Part shown: piece after piece, positions 17,662 to 26,886 of the stretch
Layout: every line of letters begins with the position of its first letter
Numbering within the stretch: the stretch's first letter is position 1
NCBI RefSeq assembly: GCF_030525615.1
Contig: NZ_JAUNEJ010000008.1
Location: 1 to 63,447 of the forward strand
Reading direction: 5' to 3'
Source of the DNA: Cutibacterium sp.
GTDB taxonomy: Bacteria; Actinomycetota; Actinomycetes; Propionibacteriales; Propionibacteriaceae
DNA length: 63,447 nt
The notes under the pieces: generated by a model
The model's database searches: none
What the model was told of the DNA's origin: nothing
The model's input: only the letters and a program-made list of their open reading frames with translations
Program-made: the position numbers and the translations under genes

Positions 17662-18384
17662 TCACATCTCGACGGCACCTTCTTGGGCGGCGATGGCAGC
17701 AACATCGTCGCTTGATTCGACGAGCACAAGTGATCCACCCCCAAGTAGGCAGCTGACGAGTGTGGTGGCGACGAGGTCGCCACCACCTTCCGTGATTCGC
17801 GTCGGGGACAGTAGCACTGGCCGATCCAGCGGCGCGACGCTGCAGAGCCGCTTCCCGGTCCATTCTTGGCGTCCCCTCAGCCATATCGACTCAGCGGCAG
17901 CGGGTCGGGCGGAGACGAGGTCATCGGGGCCAGCCAGCACGTCAGCGTTGTCGATAGCTCCTGGGACAAGGTTGTCACACGGGGTTGCCAGCGGGGAGAG
18001 GCTGCATTGAATGAGCACCTCGGGGGAGTTGACTGGGTCGGTGTCCGGGCCGATGACCTCGACGGCGGCGTCGGCCTGTCCGGTGAGGTCAACGTGCAGA
18101 CCAGCCCACCAGGAGGCCAGTAGCCACACGCAGCTTGTCCAGTGGCCAGGGCGCTGTCCAAAGACCGACAATCGTGCGACATCTCCTGCGGTAATCCCCT
18201 CGGAGTCGAGCAGGTGAACTGACTTGGTTACCCAGGTCAAGAGGGTTCGGGCAGACAGTTCGCCGCGATCCGCGCCGTTGTACCACGTCAAGATGGGTTG
18301 CGCGCCGGCTTTCTCACTGCGTCGCCACAGGGCGCTTAACGGGTCGTAACTGCGGATGGCGGTCGGCCGGGTCAGGGAAACCAT
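17662..18384 (-). CDS. TIGR03089-family protein (adenylate-forming-like)
   Basis: About 240 aa. It matches the actinobacterial TIGR03089 type: an N-terminal piece resembling the start of an AMP-binding (acyl-CoA synthetase) domain (TWYNGADRGELSARTLLTWVTKSVHLL and GDVARLSVFGQRPGHW) with no C-terminal catalytic domain and no complete adenylation motifs. Function is unknown. It is usually found beside mannose-1-phosphate guanylyltransferase and LCP genes, as here. I start at ATG 18384 (MVSLTRPTAIRSYDP); longer frames only extend into the divergent promoter region. Confidence 0.72.
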   Translation of the reverse strand: MVSLTRPTAIRSYDPLSALWRRSEKAGAQPILTWYNGADRGELSARTLLTWVTKSVHLLDSEGITAGDVARLSVFGQRPGHWTSCVWLLASWWAGLHVDLTGQADAAVEVIGPDTDPVNSPEVLIQCSLSPLATPCDNLVPGAIDNADVLAGPDDLVSARPAAAESIWLRGRQEWTGKRLCSVAPLDRPVLLSPTRITEGGGDLVATTLVSCLLGGGSLVLVESSDDVAAIAAQEGAVEM

Positions 18385-18469
18385 GGCAACCATTGTGAAT
18401 GATGGAGCCGGGGGAAGGATGGAACGCTGTGGTGGTGTGGCGAACACTGTGGACAGATATTCTGTCGAT

Positions 18470-19546
18470 ATGCACCACGTTCTTATCCTCGCTGGCGGCT
18501 CCGGTACACGGTTGTGGCCGTTGTCTCGTCAGGGGGAGCCCAAACAGTTGTTGGAACTCATTGGCGGGATGAGCCTGCTGCGGATGGCCTATGAGCGGGT
18601 GGCCGGTCTCGTTCCGGACTCCAACATCTTGGTGTGTACCGGCGCTTCGTACGCCGATACCGTCGCCAAGCTTCTGCCTGAGATTCCCCACCAGAACATC
18701 CTCGGCGAACCGGTAGGGCGCGACTCCCTCAACGCGGTGGCATGGTCGGCCGGAATCGTGGCCGATCGTGATCCTGACGGCGTGATGGCTGTCGTCACCG
18801 CCGACCACATCATCCGTCCTGCTGCGGACTTTCGGGTCGCGTTGCAGCACGGGTTCGACCTTGCCAGCGCCGATCCGACAGCTCTGGTGACCTTCGGCGT
18901 GGTCCCCACCGAGCCCAATACCGGGTTCGGTTATCTCCATCGTGGAGGCCGTCTGAAGTCGGATTCTCAAGCCCACACAGTGCTTGAGTTTGTTGAGAAG
19001 CCTGCCCTGGAGATGGCTCGGAAATACCTCGATTCAGGCGAGTACTGGTGGAATTCCGGCATGTTCGTATGGCGAGCGTCGACGTTTTTGGATTGCTTGT
19101 CCCAGCTCAAACCTCAGACCCGCCACCAGGTTGATGAGCTCGTTGCCGATCCGGCTCGGATTGACGAAATCTATCCCCAGATGGAGAAGGTCTCGGTAGA
19201 CATTGCGGTGATGGAACCGGCCTCCCACGGCGGGTGCGGGGTCCATGTTGCTGCGATTCCGTTGAGCATTGAGTGGTACGACGTCGGCTCCTACGAGTCC
19301 TTGGCTCCCCATCTGCGTGACGACGGCGAGGGCAATAACGTCAAGGGTCTGACGGTGACGGTCGACTCGGCGGGGAACCTTCTCATCAATAATCGTCCTG
19401 ACGCCGTGCTCGCTGTGGCAGGTCTGCACGACATGGCCGTCGTCACCACCGACCGCGCCACTCTGGTGGTGCCACTGTCTGAGTCCCAGCAGGTCAAGGC
19501 TCTGGTGGCTGAGGTAGCTGCCCGTGCGGGAGGACGATTCGCGTGA
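18470..19546 (+). CDS. manC: Mannose-1-phosphate guanylyltransferase
   Basis: It makes GDP-mannose from mannose-1-phosphate and GTP, the donor for phosphatidylinositol mannosides, lipoglycans and protein mannosylation. The 358-aa enzyme opens with ILAGGSGTRLWPLSRQGEPKQLL (pyrophosphorylase signature). It also has VVTADHIIRP, TGFGYLHRG, FVEKPALEMA and WNSGMFVWRA. There is no C-terminal isomerase domain, so it is monofunctional. ATG 18470 directly precedes the signature; the longer upstream frame lies in the divergent promoter area. The stop overlaps the next gene in GTGA. Confidence 0.9.
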   Translation: MHHVLILAGGSGTRLWPLSRQGEPKQLLELIGGMSLLRMAYERVAGLVPDSNILVCTGASYADTVAKLLPEIPHQNILGEPVGRDSLNAVAWSAGIVADRDPDGVMAVVTADHIIRPAADFRVALQHGFDLASADPTALVTFGVVPTEPNTGFGYLHRGGRLKSDSQAHTVLEFVEKPALEMARKYLDSGEYWWNSGMFVWRASTFLDCLSQLKPQTRHQVDELVADPARIDEIYPQMEKVSVDIAVMEPASHGGCGVHVAAIPLSIEWYDVGSYESLAPHLRDDGEGNNVKGLTVTVDSAGNLLINNRPDAVLAVAGLHDMAVVTTDRATLVVPLSESQQVKALVAEVAARAGGRFA

Positions 19547-20250
19547 AAAATGCCCGGGAATTTCGCGAGCCGATCGCGTGGACGGTCATCGTCGTCAGTA
19601 TTGGATTCTTGGTAGCTTTCTTGGTCCGCGCTGTCATGATGATGATCCACGAGCACAGTGGCGTTTTCAGAATGGCTCGCAGCCTGTCCGGAAGCTCGCT
19701 GGGCATTGGTGTGGTCTTGTTGCTGCTGGCCGCAGTCATGGTGTGCCGGTTCATTCGTCCGGCAACGTCTCATGCCGCGCTGCTCGGCAAGGTGTCTGCT
19801 CTCATCGTGGCCATCGCTGCGGCATTCGACCTCATCCTTGCCGTGTTGTCTCCTATTGACGGCCCCGGGGGCTTCTTTGGCGCAGCCCTGGGTCTTTTTG
19901 GCGACCTCCTGGCTATCGCCGTCAAGGTTCTGGCGGCGTGGGTGTTGTTGGTGCTGACGCGGCCCGAGGCGGCTTCATCTGACGACGTTGAGGATTCCGG
20001 TGACGAGCCGGACGAACCGGAGCACGAAACCACAGACCACCGTGCTGTGACTCAGAACGACCAGGACGAGTTCAGCTGGCCGGAAGGAGTCGGTGCGGTG
20101 TGGACGAGAGCCGGGGATGCCGCAAGCGGAGCAGGAGGGTCGACATGGGGTCCTGGGCAGATCGGGAACGCTCAGAGTTGGGCGAGCGATTCGACGTCTG
20201 GGACAGCAGGCGACACAGCAGACCAACAGTGGCCGCATGAGCGTGGATAA
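19543..20250 (+). CDS. Membrane protein of unknown function
   Basis: This 235-aa protein has four hydrophobic segments in the first 140 residues: IAWTVIVVSIGFLVAFLVRAV, LGIGVVLLLLAAVMVCRFI, VSALIVAIAAAFDLILAVL and LLAIAVKVLAAWVLLVL. An acidic, Gly/Ser/Trp-rich cytoplasmic tail that looks disordered follows. I recognise no family. The GTG start overlaps the manC stop by four bases, so it is coupled to GDP-mannose synthesis and may act in envelope biogenesis. That role is inferred only from position. Confidence 0.7.
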   Translation: MKNAREFREPIAWTVIVVSIGFLVAFLVRAVMMMIHEHSGVFRMARSLSGSSLGIGVVLLLLAAVMVCRFIRPATSHAALLGKVSALIVAIAAAFDLILAVLSPIDGPGGFFGAALGLFGDLLAIAVKVLAAWVLLVLTRPEAASSDDVEDSGDEPDEPEHETTDHRAVTQNDQDEFSWPEGVGAVWTRAGDAASGAGGSTWGPGQIGNAQSWASDSTSGTAGDTADQQWPHERG

Positions 20251-20394
20251 GGCAAAACCATACGGTGCCGTGGTCTATTGCCACACTGGTATCGGTGGGT
20301 TTTTGCTGAGACAGAGTCGCGCACTGAATCTCACGCGTGTAGTTTTGGGGACGGCGCGGAACCCGCCGCGTCTGATCTCGAGGAGCTTCCCCCC

Positions 20395-20652
20395 ATGGAC
20401 GAGATTCTGACTTTGCTTGCCGGAGGCGGTGACGAAGAGCCGGAGTGGCATGACAAGGCGTTGTGTGCCCAGACCGATCCGGAGGCATTCTTCCCTGAAA
20501 AAGGCGGATCCACCCGTGAGGCCAAGCGTATTTGTGAGTCCTGCGAGGTACGTCAGGAGTGCCTGGAATATGCCCTTGAGAACGACGAGAGATTCGGTAT
20601 CTGGGGCGGGATGTCGGAGATGGAGAGGCGCCAACTGCGTAAGCGGGCGTGA
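20395..20652 (+). CDS. whiB2: WhiB-family iron-sulfur regulator (WhiB2/WhmD type)
   Basis: This 85-aa protein carries the WhiB signature: four cysteines at residues 24, 47, 50 and 56 (C...CxxC...C) that ligate a [4Fe-4S] cluster, then GIWGGMSEMERRQL, the turn that contacts the primary sigma factor, and a basic tail. Length and placement next to manC fit WhiB2/WhmD, which controls septation and division in mycobacteria and Streptomyces (WhiB). ATG 20395 has GAGGAG at the right distance. A frame extending to 20278 lacks conserved sequence. The regulated genes cannot be read from the window. Confidence 0.92.
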   Translation: MDEILTLLAGGGDEEPEWHDKALCAQTDPEAFFPEKGGSTREAKRICESCEVRQECLEYALENDERFGIWGGMSEMERRQLRKRA

Positions 20653-20791
20653 CTATTCTGGCGTCAGCCCACGGTAAGGAAGAGAACCCGGTAAAATTGC
20701 CCGCCCGGAGTTGCCGTCGACTCGATTACTATCGGGGATATGCGACGTGCGCACCGGGTCCCATGACGTCGACGAACAGGTGGTCTACCAG

Positions 20792-23700
20792 GTGAGTGAC
20801 GAGAAAGACCCGGTGCAGACCACGCCAGACGAGGAACCTGGCCGTAGCGACGCTCCACGCACGGCGGAGGGACTGACAGACTGGACTATTCCCGTCATCC
20901 CGTCGGTGCGTGTTGATCCGCAGGACTGGGCATGGGCGCGGGAAAGCCGTAACCCCGATGTCCCCGATATCACTGCCGATGAAGTTGCGGTCATCCTGCT
21001 TGTTTACCAGGCCGCCGACTGGCTTCCGCGAACCCTCAACGCCCTGCGTCGCAGTGATGAGAGGGCCGCAGTACAGATTGCGGTCGACCTCGGTTCCACT
21101 GATGAGTCCAGAAATTTGCTGGAAGAGGCTGTCGGAGAGGGGTTGCTAGAGGGCTGTGTGACCGCCAGCGCTGACACCACCCCTGGCCAAGGCATTGACC
21201 TGGCCATGGACCGCCTTCCTGACGACATCAGCCATTTGTGGATCCTGCATGACGATGTTGAGGTACGTCCGGACTCCTTGAGTTCGCTGCTGCGTGAAGC
21301 TTCTCGCAAGCCCCACCCCGACGTCTTGTACCCGACCTTGCTCAAGCCAGCTCGTCATAATTATCCCGAGTTCATTGATGAGCAAGGTCAGAGTGTCAGT
21401 ACTGGCGGCACTCGCGTTTTGCCCGTCGTAGATCGTGGCGACATCGATCAAAAACAGGCCGATCCCGGCCCTATTCTGGGGGGATCAACGGCTGGCATGT
21501 TCGTTCAGGTGCAGGCGTGGCACCGCCTCGGTGGATTCGATCCTGCTCTTCCGCTTTTCCGTGACGGCGTAGATTTTGGATGGCGTGCGAATGAGGCCGG
21601 CATGGTGGTGCGTACTGCTCCGACGTGCACCATTCACCACCGTCAGGCTGGTCGAGGGTGGCAACGCGAGTCAACCTTGGCTCCTCGTCCGGACGTCACG
21701 GACCGTCTTGCAGGGATGCGCATGGTCGCAGCTCGCACCGGTCACCCCACCCGCACCAGTTTCGCCTTATTGCTGGCCAGCCTATGGCGATTCATCGTTC
21801 TCTTAGTCGGTAAAGCCCCGTCGCGCGCTGCCGACGAGTGGAGAGCCGGATGGCAGCTGTGGAAGACCCGTCCAGTGACCCGGGAGATGTCGCAGCGGCT
21901 GCAGGAATTCCACGCCCAGTGTGACCCTGACGATCTGGAAAACACCAACCGCCTATTGCCTACCCGACGCAGTGTGTGGGTCCGAGCCGTTGACCGTTAC
22001 GCCGGTGACCTCTCTGACCGGATACACCCGTGGCGCAATGAGGACGGCACGACGATCGACGACCTCACCGGCGATGACTTCACAGCCCGTGACCATCGTT
22101 GCGTGGTTAATCCCTACACCCTCATGATCGGGCTCATGGTGCTGTGTGGACTCATCGCTTGTCGTGGTCTATATGGGTCGGGCAGTGTGACGTCGACCTG
22201 GCTTGAACCGGCTCCACATGGACTGTCTGGCGCCTGGCACCGGTGGCTCACAGCGATTCCGGGCGTGACGGGAGCCAATGCCCCGTGGCTGGCATGGCCG
22301 GCTTTCGGGTCCGTCCTGACGATTGGCGAGCCGGAGATTCTGGTACGCATCCTGCTGATCGTCACCCCGTTATTGACCGCAATGTCCGCGCATCGTCTTT
22401 TCCGTCGCGTCATTGGTATTGGCGTGACGACCGTGCTGTTGTCCAGTATTTGGGGATTACTGCCGGTCCTCACCGGTGGTTTGGCGCGCGGTTCGGTGAC
22501 AGCTCTAGCGCTGGGGATCATTCTTCCGCACATGGCATTACACACTTGGCGTCTGGTGAACGGCGGAACCGTTGACGTCGCCGAGCTGCGTGGCGCAGGA
22601 ATTGGTAGTCGTCAGGTTGGAGGGGTCTCTTCTGCCGGTGGTCTAGCTTTGTGGTCAGCGCTGGCAGTTAGCCTGGTTCCGGTGTTGTGGGTTTACCCGC
22701 TGGCGGTGGCCCTCGGGATTGTCATGACTCGGCAGCGTCGCCCGCTGTTGGCGGCCATCGTCGCGGTGGGGCCGCTGGTGGTCATTTCGCCGTGGATTCC
22801 TCAGCTGTTGAGTGAGCCCGGACGGATCGTGACTGGGGCTGAACCGCTGCTCAACCCTGGCGTGGAGACCCGGGCCGGGTTGTGGTTGTTGGTTGGGAGA
22901 GCGATCGTCCCTGGCACAGCCCCGACTGCTTTCGCCCTGCTCGCCATGATCCCGGTGTGGATCGCGGCAGTATGGGCGGTATGTCGCCTCGTCATTGACC
23001 GGTCGGCCTCCGTTGGGTCCCTCACTGGGCACCCGAGAGGCCGGGTGGCGGCCCTCACCGTTGTGTACCTGCTGTGCCTGGTTCTCGCCGGTATCGGGGC
23101 GCGTGTCCTCGTTGACGTCTGGGGTGTCCGCGTCCATCCGGCCATTGAGCCATGGCAGCTTTTAGGCGTTGGCGTCCTCTTGGTACTTATCGCAGCAGCA
23201 CGTCAGTCAGCCCTGCTCAAGCGGGCCGAGGCCGATCATCATCCCGCTGACGAATCCCCGACTCTCGGAGAACTCTTGGCCAGTATTGGTAACCGATGGT
23301 TGCCCTGGGTGATGGCGGTTTCGGTCGCCGCAGGTGGCCTGTGGTGGCTGGTCGGAGGGGTTCGAGGTCCGATGTCGATCACATCTGAAATGCGTCCGGC
23401 ATACGTCACTGCGGTGGAGGGTTCGCCGCGTCATACCCGCACTCTTATGGTGAATGTGCACGGTAGCGACGCCCGATGGAATCTTGTTGACGCCGAGAAC
23501 CCAAGCTGGGGGAGTGGCGAGCGCCCTGCCATCTCTTCCGATGATCGGATTGCCGACTCCGCTGCTGATGTGGCGTTGGCAGTGGCGACGGGCGCCGTCC
23601 CCGACGACCTGGCGGACCGACTGTCGGCGCTGGGAATTGGTCATGTCTGGCTGCGAGGGGCAGGAGCTGACGTCGTTGCCCAGGTGGGCAATGCAGCTGG

Positions 23701-24130
23701 TCTGACAGCTGCCAATACGGATCCGACGACGACCGTCTGGACTGTTGATGGGCAGCCGTCCAGGGCGGTTATCCGTACCGCTGGGGGAGAGCAGAAGCCC
23801 GTTACCGGAAAGGTGACGACCTCAGGGACCTTGGCGATCCTGGAACCACGTGACGACCGGTGGAAAGTCGAGGTCGGTGGTACCGAGCTTGAGCGAATCG
23901 CACAGCTCAAGATTGGACAGTCCTACCAAGTCGGATCGGCTCGCGGTGATGTGACCTGGTCGATGCCGACTCAAGGATGGGCTTGCGCTATTGAGGTGGT
24001 GGCTGTGCTTCTGCTGGCGCTACTCGCCGGCCCCCAGATAACCCAGCGCAACCGTGCCGTCACCCCCCGTCGTTCTGCCCCCGCCCGAGGCCGTAAGGCC
24101 CGCCGTAATCGTCGTCAGGAGGAATCATGA
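20792..24130 (+). CDS. Large membrane glycosyltransferase (GT2 domain plus multi-helix membrane domain)
   Basis: About 1112 aa. An acidic N-terminus is followed by a GT2-type domain (EVAVILLVYQAADWLPRTL, VDLGSTDES, ILHDDVEVRPDSL, GGFDPALPLFRDGVDFGWRA). Next comes a membrane region with roughly 12 helices (about residues 360-860) and an extracytoplasmic domain before a last helix and a very basic tail. This layout resembles actinobacterial membrane glycosyltransferases that extend or export envelope glycans. The start is uncertain: GTG 20792 gives VSDEKDP, while TTG 20711 is possible. The stop overlaps the next gene in ATGA, so it is coupled to the DUF5719 protein. Confidence 0.78.
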   Translation: MSDEKDPVQTTPDEEPGRSDAPRTAEGLTDWTIPVIPSVRVDPQDWAWARESRNPDVPDITADEVAVILLVYQAADWLPRTLNALRRSDERAAVQIAVDLGSTDESRNLLEEAVGEGLLEGCVTASADTTPGQGIDLAMDRLPDDISHLWILHDDVEVRPDSLSSLLREASRKPHPDVLYPTLLKPARHNYPEFIDEQGQSVSTGGTRVLPVVDRGDIDQKQADPGPILGGSTAGMFVQVQAWHRLGGFDPALPLFRDGVDFGWRANEAGMVVRTAPTCTIHHRQAGRGWQRESTLAPRPDVTDRLAGMRMVAARTGHPTRTSFALLLASLWRFIVLLVGKAPSRAADEWRAGWQLWKTRPVTREMSQRLQEFHAQCDPDDLENTNRLLPTRRSVWVRAVDRYAGDLSDRIHPWRNEDGTTIDDLTGDDFTARDHRCVVNPYTLMIGLMVLCGLIACRGLYGSGSVTSTWLEPAPHGLSGAWHRWLTAIPGVTGANAPWLAWPAFGSVLTIGEPEILVRILLIVTPLLTAMSAHRLFRRVIGIGVTTVLLSSIWGLLPVLTGGLARGSVTALALGIILPHMALHTWRLVNGGTVDVAELRGAGIGSRQVGGVSSAGGLALWSALAVSLVPVLWVYPLAVALGIVMTRQRRPLLAAIVAVGPLVVISPWIPQLLSEPGRIVTGAEPLLNPGVETRAGLWLLVGRAIVPGTAPTAFALLAMIPVWIAAVWAVCRLVIDRSASVGSLTGHPRGRVAALTVVYLLCLVLAGIGARVLVDVWGVRVHPAIEPWQLLGVGVLLVLIAAARQSALLKRAEADHHPADESPTLGELLASIGNRWLPWVMAVSVAAGGLWWLVGGVRGPMSITSEMRPAYVTAVEGSPRHTRTLMVNVHGSDARWNLVDAENPSWGSGERPAISSDDRIADSAADVALAVATGAVPDDLADRLSALGIGHVWLRGAGADVVAQVGNAAGLTAANTDPTTTVWTVDGQPSRAVIRTAGGEQKPVTGKVTTSGTLAILEPRDDRWKVEVGGTELERIAQLKIGQSYQVGSARGDVTWSMPTQGWACAIEVVAVLLLALLAGPQITQRNRAVTPRRSAPARGRKARRNRRQEES

Positions 24131-25659
24131 GCGAGCGTCTACGTCGCGCCCTCGCCGATGACGAGGAGTCCGGGGAGATTCAGCCGGTTGAAGCTGCCCC
24201 TGCCAGACGAGCTGTCGAGGTTGAGGACTCCGGCGAACATCCGGTGGCGCGCCCAGCTCGAGCCGTGGACTCTGACGAGGACACAACGGTGGTCGTCGAG
24301 ACGGTTCAACCCGTCGCACCGGCGGAATCCGAGCCCAAACCGGTATCGGCGGCCGATTCCTCGGGCACCAAGACCGCCCTCCCCTGGAAGGGTCCCATGT
24401 GGGCAGTGGCCTTGACTGCGGCAGCCATCGTCGTGTCGTTAATTACCACAGCAATCCCGCAGTCCCAGCGCACGGTTCCGGCCGCTCAGCTCATTTCGTC
24501 GGGACGAACCCTGTTCTGTCCGCCGTCCCAGGGAAAGGCCAACCTCTCCGCTGGCACGATGGGCGGCAATGTTCAGGTCGGTACGTCCTCGGACAACCTG
24601 TCTGAGAAGCCGCTTCCTGCTGTGACGAAGATTGACAACTCCGCTGGGTATGTTCGCTCTGTGGCAGGGCAGCGTCCGCCGACCGGATCGGCCTTGTCTG
24701 CTGAAAAGGGCATGACCACATGGGTCCCCTGCGTCGGTGCGGCCACCGGCGGTGCGGTGAGTCTGACCAACCCGTCCGCCTCCGATCTTGTCGTCGTCAA
24801 CTCGGATACCCGGGCGGCCACAGTTGATATTGCGTTGTTGGGTGCCACAGGTGACATCGACAGTGCCGGTATGCGCGGTATTCGGGTATCTCCCGGTCAG
24901 ACCAAGGTGCTGCCATTATCGGCGTGGGCCAACGTCAGCACGCCCGTTACCGCCCTCGTCGACTCCAGGGAGGGGCGAGTCGTGGTCGGTGCTCGTACCT
25001 GGGCTCCCAAGGGCCGAGAGACAATCGCGATGGCGCCGGCTGACAAGACGGTCTACCTGCCCGGGGTCCCGGCGAAGGTGTCCACCGCCACCCTCGTCAT
25101 CGCCAATCCCGGTACGGCCCGGTTGAGTGTGTCCGTCACGGCCCTGGCCGGCCGCGGCTCGTTCACCCCCGAGGGCGCTGACGAGATTGACATCGATCCG
25201 CGCTCGACGATTCAGGTCGACCTGGCAAAGGCGTTGGCGGGAGAAGCCGTCGGTCTCAAACTGTCGGCCAATGATCCGCTGGTGGCGAGATTGTTCGTGC
25301 AAGGTAAGCAGGGCACCACGGACTACGCTCTGGTTGGTCCCGGTACGCCGAGTAAGGTGCTGCAACAGACCCTCGGTGCCGACGGCACCCTTGAGTTGTC
25401 GAATCCTGGTCGAGACGCTGTGACATTCACGGGCACGCTGACAGCCGATGGGGGCAAGCAGACCGCGCTCAATGGAACTGTCCCGGCAGGGTCGACGTGG
25501 TCCGGGAAGGTTCCGGGGGTAGGCCACCTGCACATTGAAGGGTCAGCTCCGCTCACGGGCGCAGTGGTGTCGTCCAGCGGTCTGGCTGTTTTGCCGTTGG
25601 ACGCGGTCGCCACCTCGACGAACGGGCGTCGCGCCAGCGTCGATCCGCAACTGCGCTGA
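24127..25659 (+). CDS. DUF5719-family membrane-anchored extracytoplasmic protein
   Basis: This 510-aa protein has an acidic, disordered cytoplasmic segment (1-85), one transmembrane helix (about 90-112) and a large extracytoplasmic beta-rich region of repeated strands (for example LTNPSASDLVVVNSD, LVIANPGTARLSVSV, LELSNPGRDAVTF). This is the pattern of DUF5719 proteins in actinobacteria, whose function is unknown. The consistent pairing with the large glycosyltransferase, here with a 4-base overlap, suggests a partner or scaffold role in envelope glycan assembly. Confidence 0.72.
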   Translation: MSERLRRALADDEESGEIQPVEAAPARRAVEVEDSGEHPVARPARAVDSDEDTTVVVETVQPVAPAESEPKPVSAADSSGTKTALPWKGPMWAVALTAAAIVVSLITTAIPQSQRTVPAAQLISSGRTLFCPPSQGKANLSAGTMGGNVQVGTSSDNLSEKPLPAVTKIDNSAGYVRSVAGQRPPTGSALSAEKGMTTWVPCVGAATGGAVSLTNPSASDLVVVNSDTRAATVDIALLGATGDIDSAGMRGIRVSPGQTKVLPLSAWANVSTPVTALVDSREGRVVVGARTWAPKGRETIAMAPADKTVYLPGVPAKVSTATLVIANPGTARLSVSVTALAGRGSFTPEGADEIDIDPRSTIQVDLAKALAGEAVGLKLSANDPLVARLFVQGKQGTTDYALVGPGTPSKVLQQTLGADGTLELSNPGRDAVTFTGTLTADGGKQTALNGTVPAGSTWSGKVPGVGHLHIEGSAPLTGAVVSSSGLAVLPLDAVATSTNGRRASVDPQLR

Positions 25660-25671
25660 GCGACGGCGACC

Positions 25672-26091
25672 TCAGTCGTCGATACTGGGGTCGATCTTCT
25701 CCACCGGAAGACCGGTCAACGCTGATAACTGTTCGACCAGGGTGCGGTGAACGAGGATGGCTAAGCCCCGACGGCTGGCGACTCTCAGTTCGAGGGGACG
25801 TCGATAAAGAACGACTCGAGCAGGGGAGTCGTTGCTGCCATCGACTGCTGACGACAGTGGAACCTGCCCCTCGGTCCACTCCGGCATGGTGGGAACGTCC
25901 TCGGCCCCGACGACGACATCGTCCAAAATCCCGGGACACGACCATTGCACCTTGCCGACGGCCTCAGCCAGACACGTCGTGAAGAATTCAGCGTCGGTGG
26001 GGTTAATCCGGTCGATTCGCCCGCCATGGGCACGTGGCAGGACGACCGGCCCACGGGGCCCACGACCATGACGGTTTCGACGCTTGGACAT
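25672..26091 (-). CDS. Zincin-like metallopeptidase-family protein without HExxH
   Basis: This 139-aa protein matches the actinobacterial branch of the zincin_1 family found next to whiB2 and DUF3499: a basic start (KRRNRHGRGPRGP), TDAEFFTTCLAEA, ARVVLYRRPLELRV and LAILVHRTLVEQLSALTGLP. In peptidase members the last segment carries HExxH; here it reads HRTLV, so zinc catalysis is unlikely. ATG 26091 precedes the basic segment; the upstream extension to 26268 runs into the divergent DUF3499 gene. It is convergent with the DUF5719 gene, 12 bases apart. Confidence 0.75.
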   Translation of the reverse strand: MSKRRNRHGRGPRGPVVLPRAHGGRIDRINPTDAEFFTTCLAEAVGKVQWSCPGILDDVVVGAEDVPTMPEWTEGQVPLSSAVDGSNDSPARVVLYRRPLELRVASRRGLAILVHRTLVEQLSALTGLPVEKIDPSIDD

Positions 26092-26219
26092 GACGCCACT
26101 GTATTGCGAATGCGCCAGTGCTGCGCACTTCCCGGCACGCCATATTCTTGGTCGACGGTATGTCCCGGTACCCGCGTGGCATAACAGTGAAAACGTAACC
26201 GTGGCGTACCGTGCCGTGG

Positions 26220-26594
26220 GTGAGAGAGTGCATTCGTCCCGGATGTTCCCGACCGGCAGTCGCGACACTCACCTATGTGTATGCCGAGCGCACTGCGGTT
26301 CTTGGACCGTTGGGACCCAGCCGAGAACCAGGTGCATACGACATGTGCGCTGACCATGCCGAAGCCCTCTCAGCCCCGGTGGGATGGGAAGTGATCCGGC
26401 TTCCAGGCATCGATGGTCCTGCCCCGGCACCGCCGGCGGACGACCTCATGGCCCTCGCCGCTGCCGTGCGCGAAACGGGGATGCTTGAGGGCGAAGTTCT
26501 TCCCGAACCTGACCCGGCGTCGGTACATGTGTTGGGCCGTCGTGGTCACTTGTCGCTGATTACGGACGCCAGTCGTGACGCGCGAAACTACTAG
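26220..26594 (+). CDS. DUF3499-family protein
   Basis: This 124-aa protein has the typical opening RECIRPGCSRPAVATLTYVYAERTAVLG and a second cysteine/histidine pair in YDMCADHAEAL, so four ligands could bind one zinc. DUF3499 is a conserved actinobacterial family of unknown function found near whiB2. GTG 26220 gives the usual VRECxRxxC start; GTG 26211 would add three residues. It leads a tightly packed operon: the next gene begins one base after its stop. Confidence 0.8.
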   Translation: MRECIRPGCSRPAVATLTYVYAERTAVLGPLGPSREPGAYDMCADHAEALSAPVGWEVIRLPGIDGPAPAPPADDLMALAAAVRETGMLEGEVLPEPDPASVHVLGRRGHLSLITDASRDARNY

Positions 26595-26595
26595 G

Positions 26596-26886
26596 ATGAC
26601 GGATATGCCTGATCTACCGCTGGTCCCTGAGGCACTTGACCTCTCCCCGGCGTTCCTGGAGGTGGCGGCCTGTCCGGCGTGCCATTCACGGTTCGCCCTC
26701 GATTTCGACAGCGGGGAGCTGGTGTGTTCCTCACCGTCGTGTGGGCTGGCATTTGCGGTGCGTGACGGCGTACCTGATCTTCGCTTGGACGCTGCTCGTG
26801 AGCGCCGAGTGGGTTCACAGCACACCGGTTCACAGGGCACTGAGGCTTTCGAGTCCACTCGTCGTCACGAGACGAGACCGCAGTGA
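26596..26886 (+). CDS. Trm112-like zinc-binding protein
   Basis: This 96-aa protein resembles the Trm112/UPF0434 type: an N-terminal two-cysteine knuckle in AACPACHSRFALDF, then LVCSSPSCGLAFAVRDGVPDLRL with the second pair. Small proteins of this kind bind one zinc and act as partners or activators of other enzymes. The Ser/His/Arg-rich last 25 residues lie outside the conserved fold. ATG 26596 starts one base after the previous stop; ATG 26605 is an alternative. The stop overlaps the next GTG start. Confidence 0.75.
   Translation: MTDMPDLPLVPEALDLSPAFLEVAACPACHSRFALDFDSGELVCSSPSCGLAFAVRDGVPDLRLDAARERRVGSQHTGSQGTEAFESTRRHETRPQ

Noticed and set aside
16640..17884. 414-codon frame antisense to the glycosyltransferase gene
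   Set aside because: Same reason: a shadow of a well-supported GT2 gene.
20278..20394. Longer N-terminus for WhiB2
   Set aside because: The ATG at 20395 has a good Shine-Dalgarno and gives the normal 85-residue protein; the upstream part is not conserved-looking.
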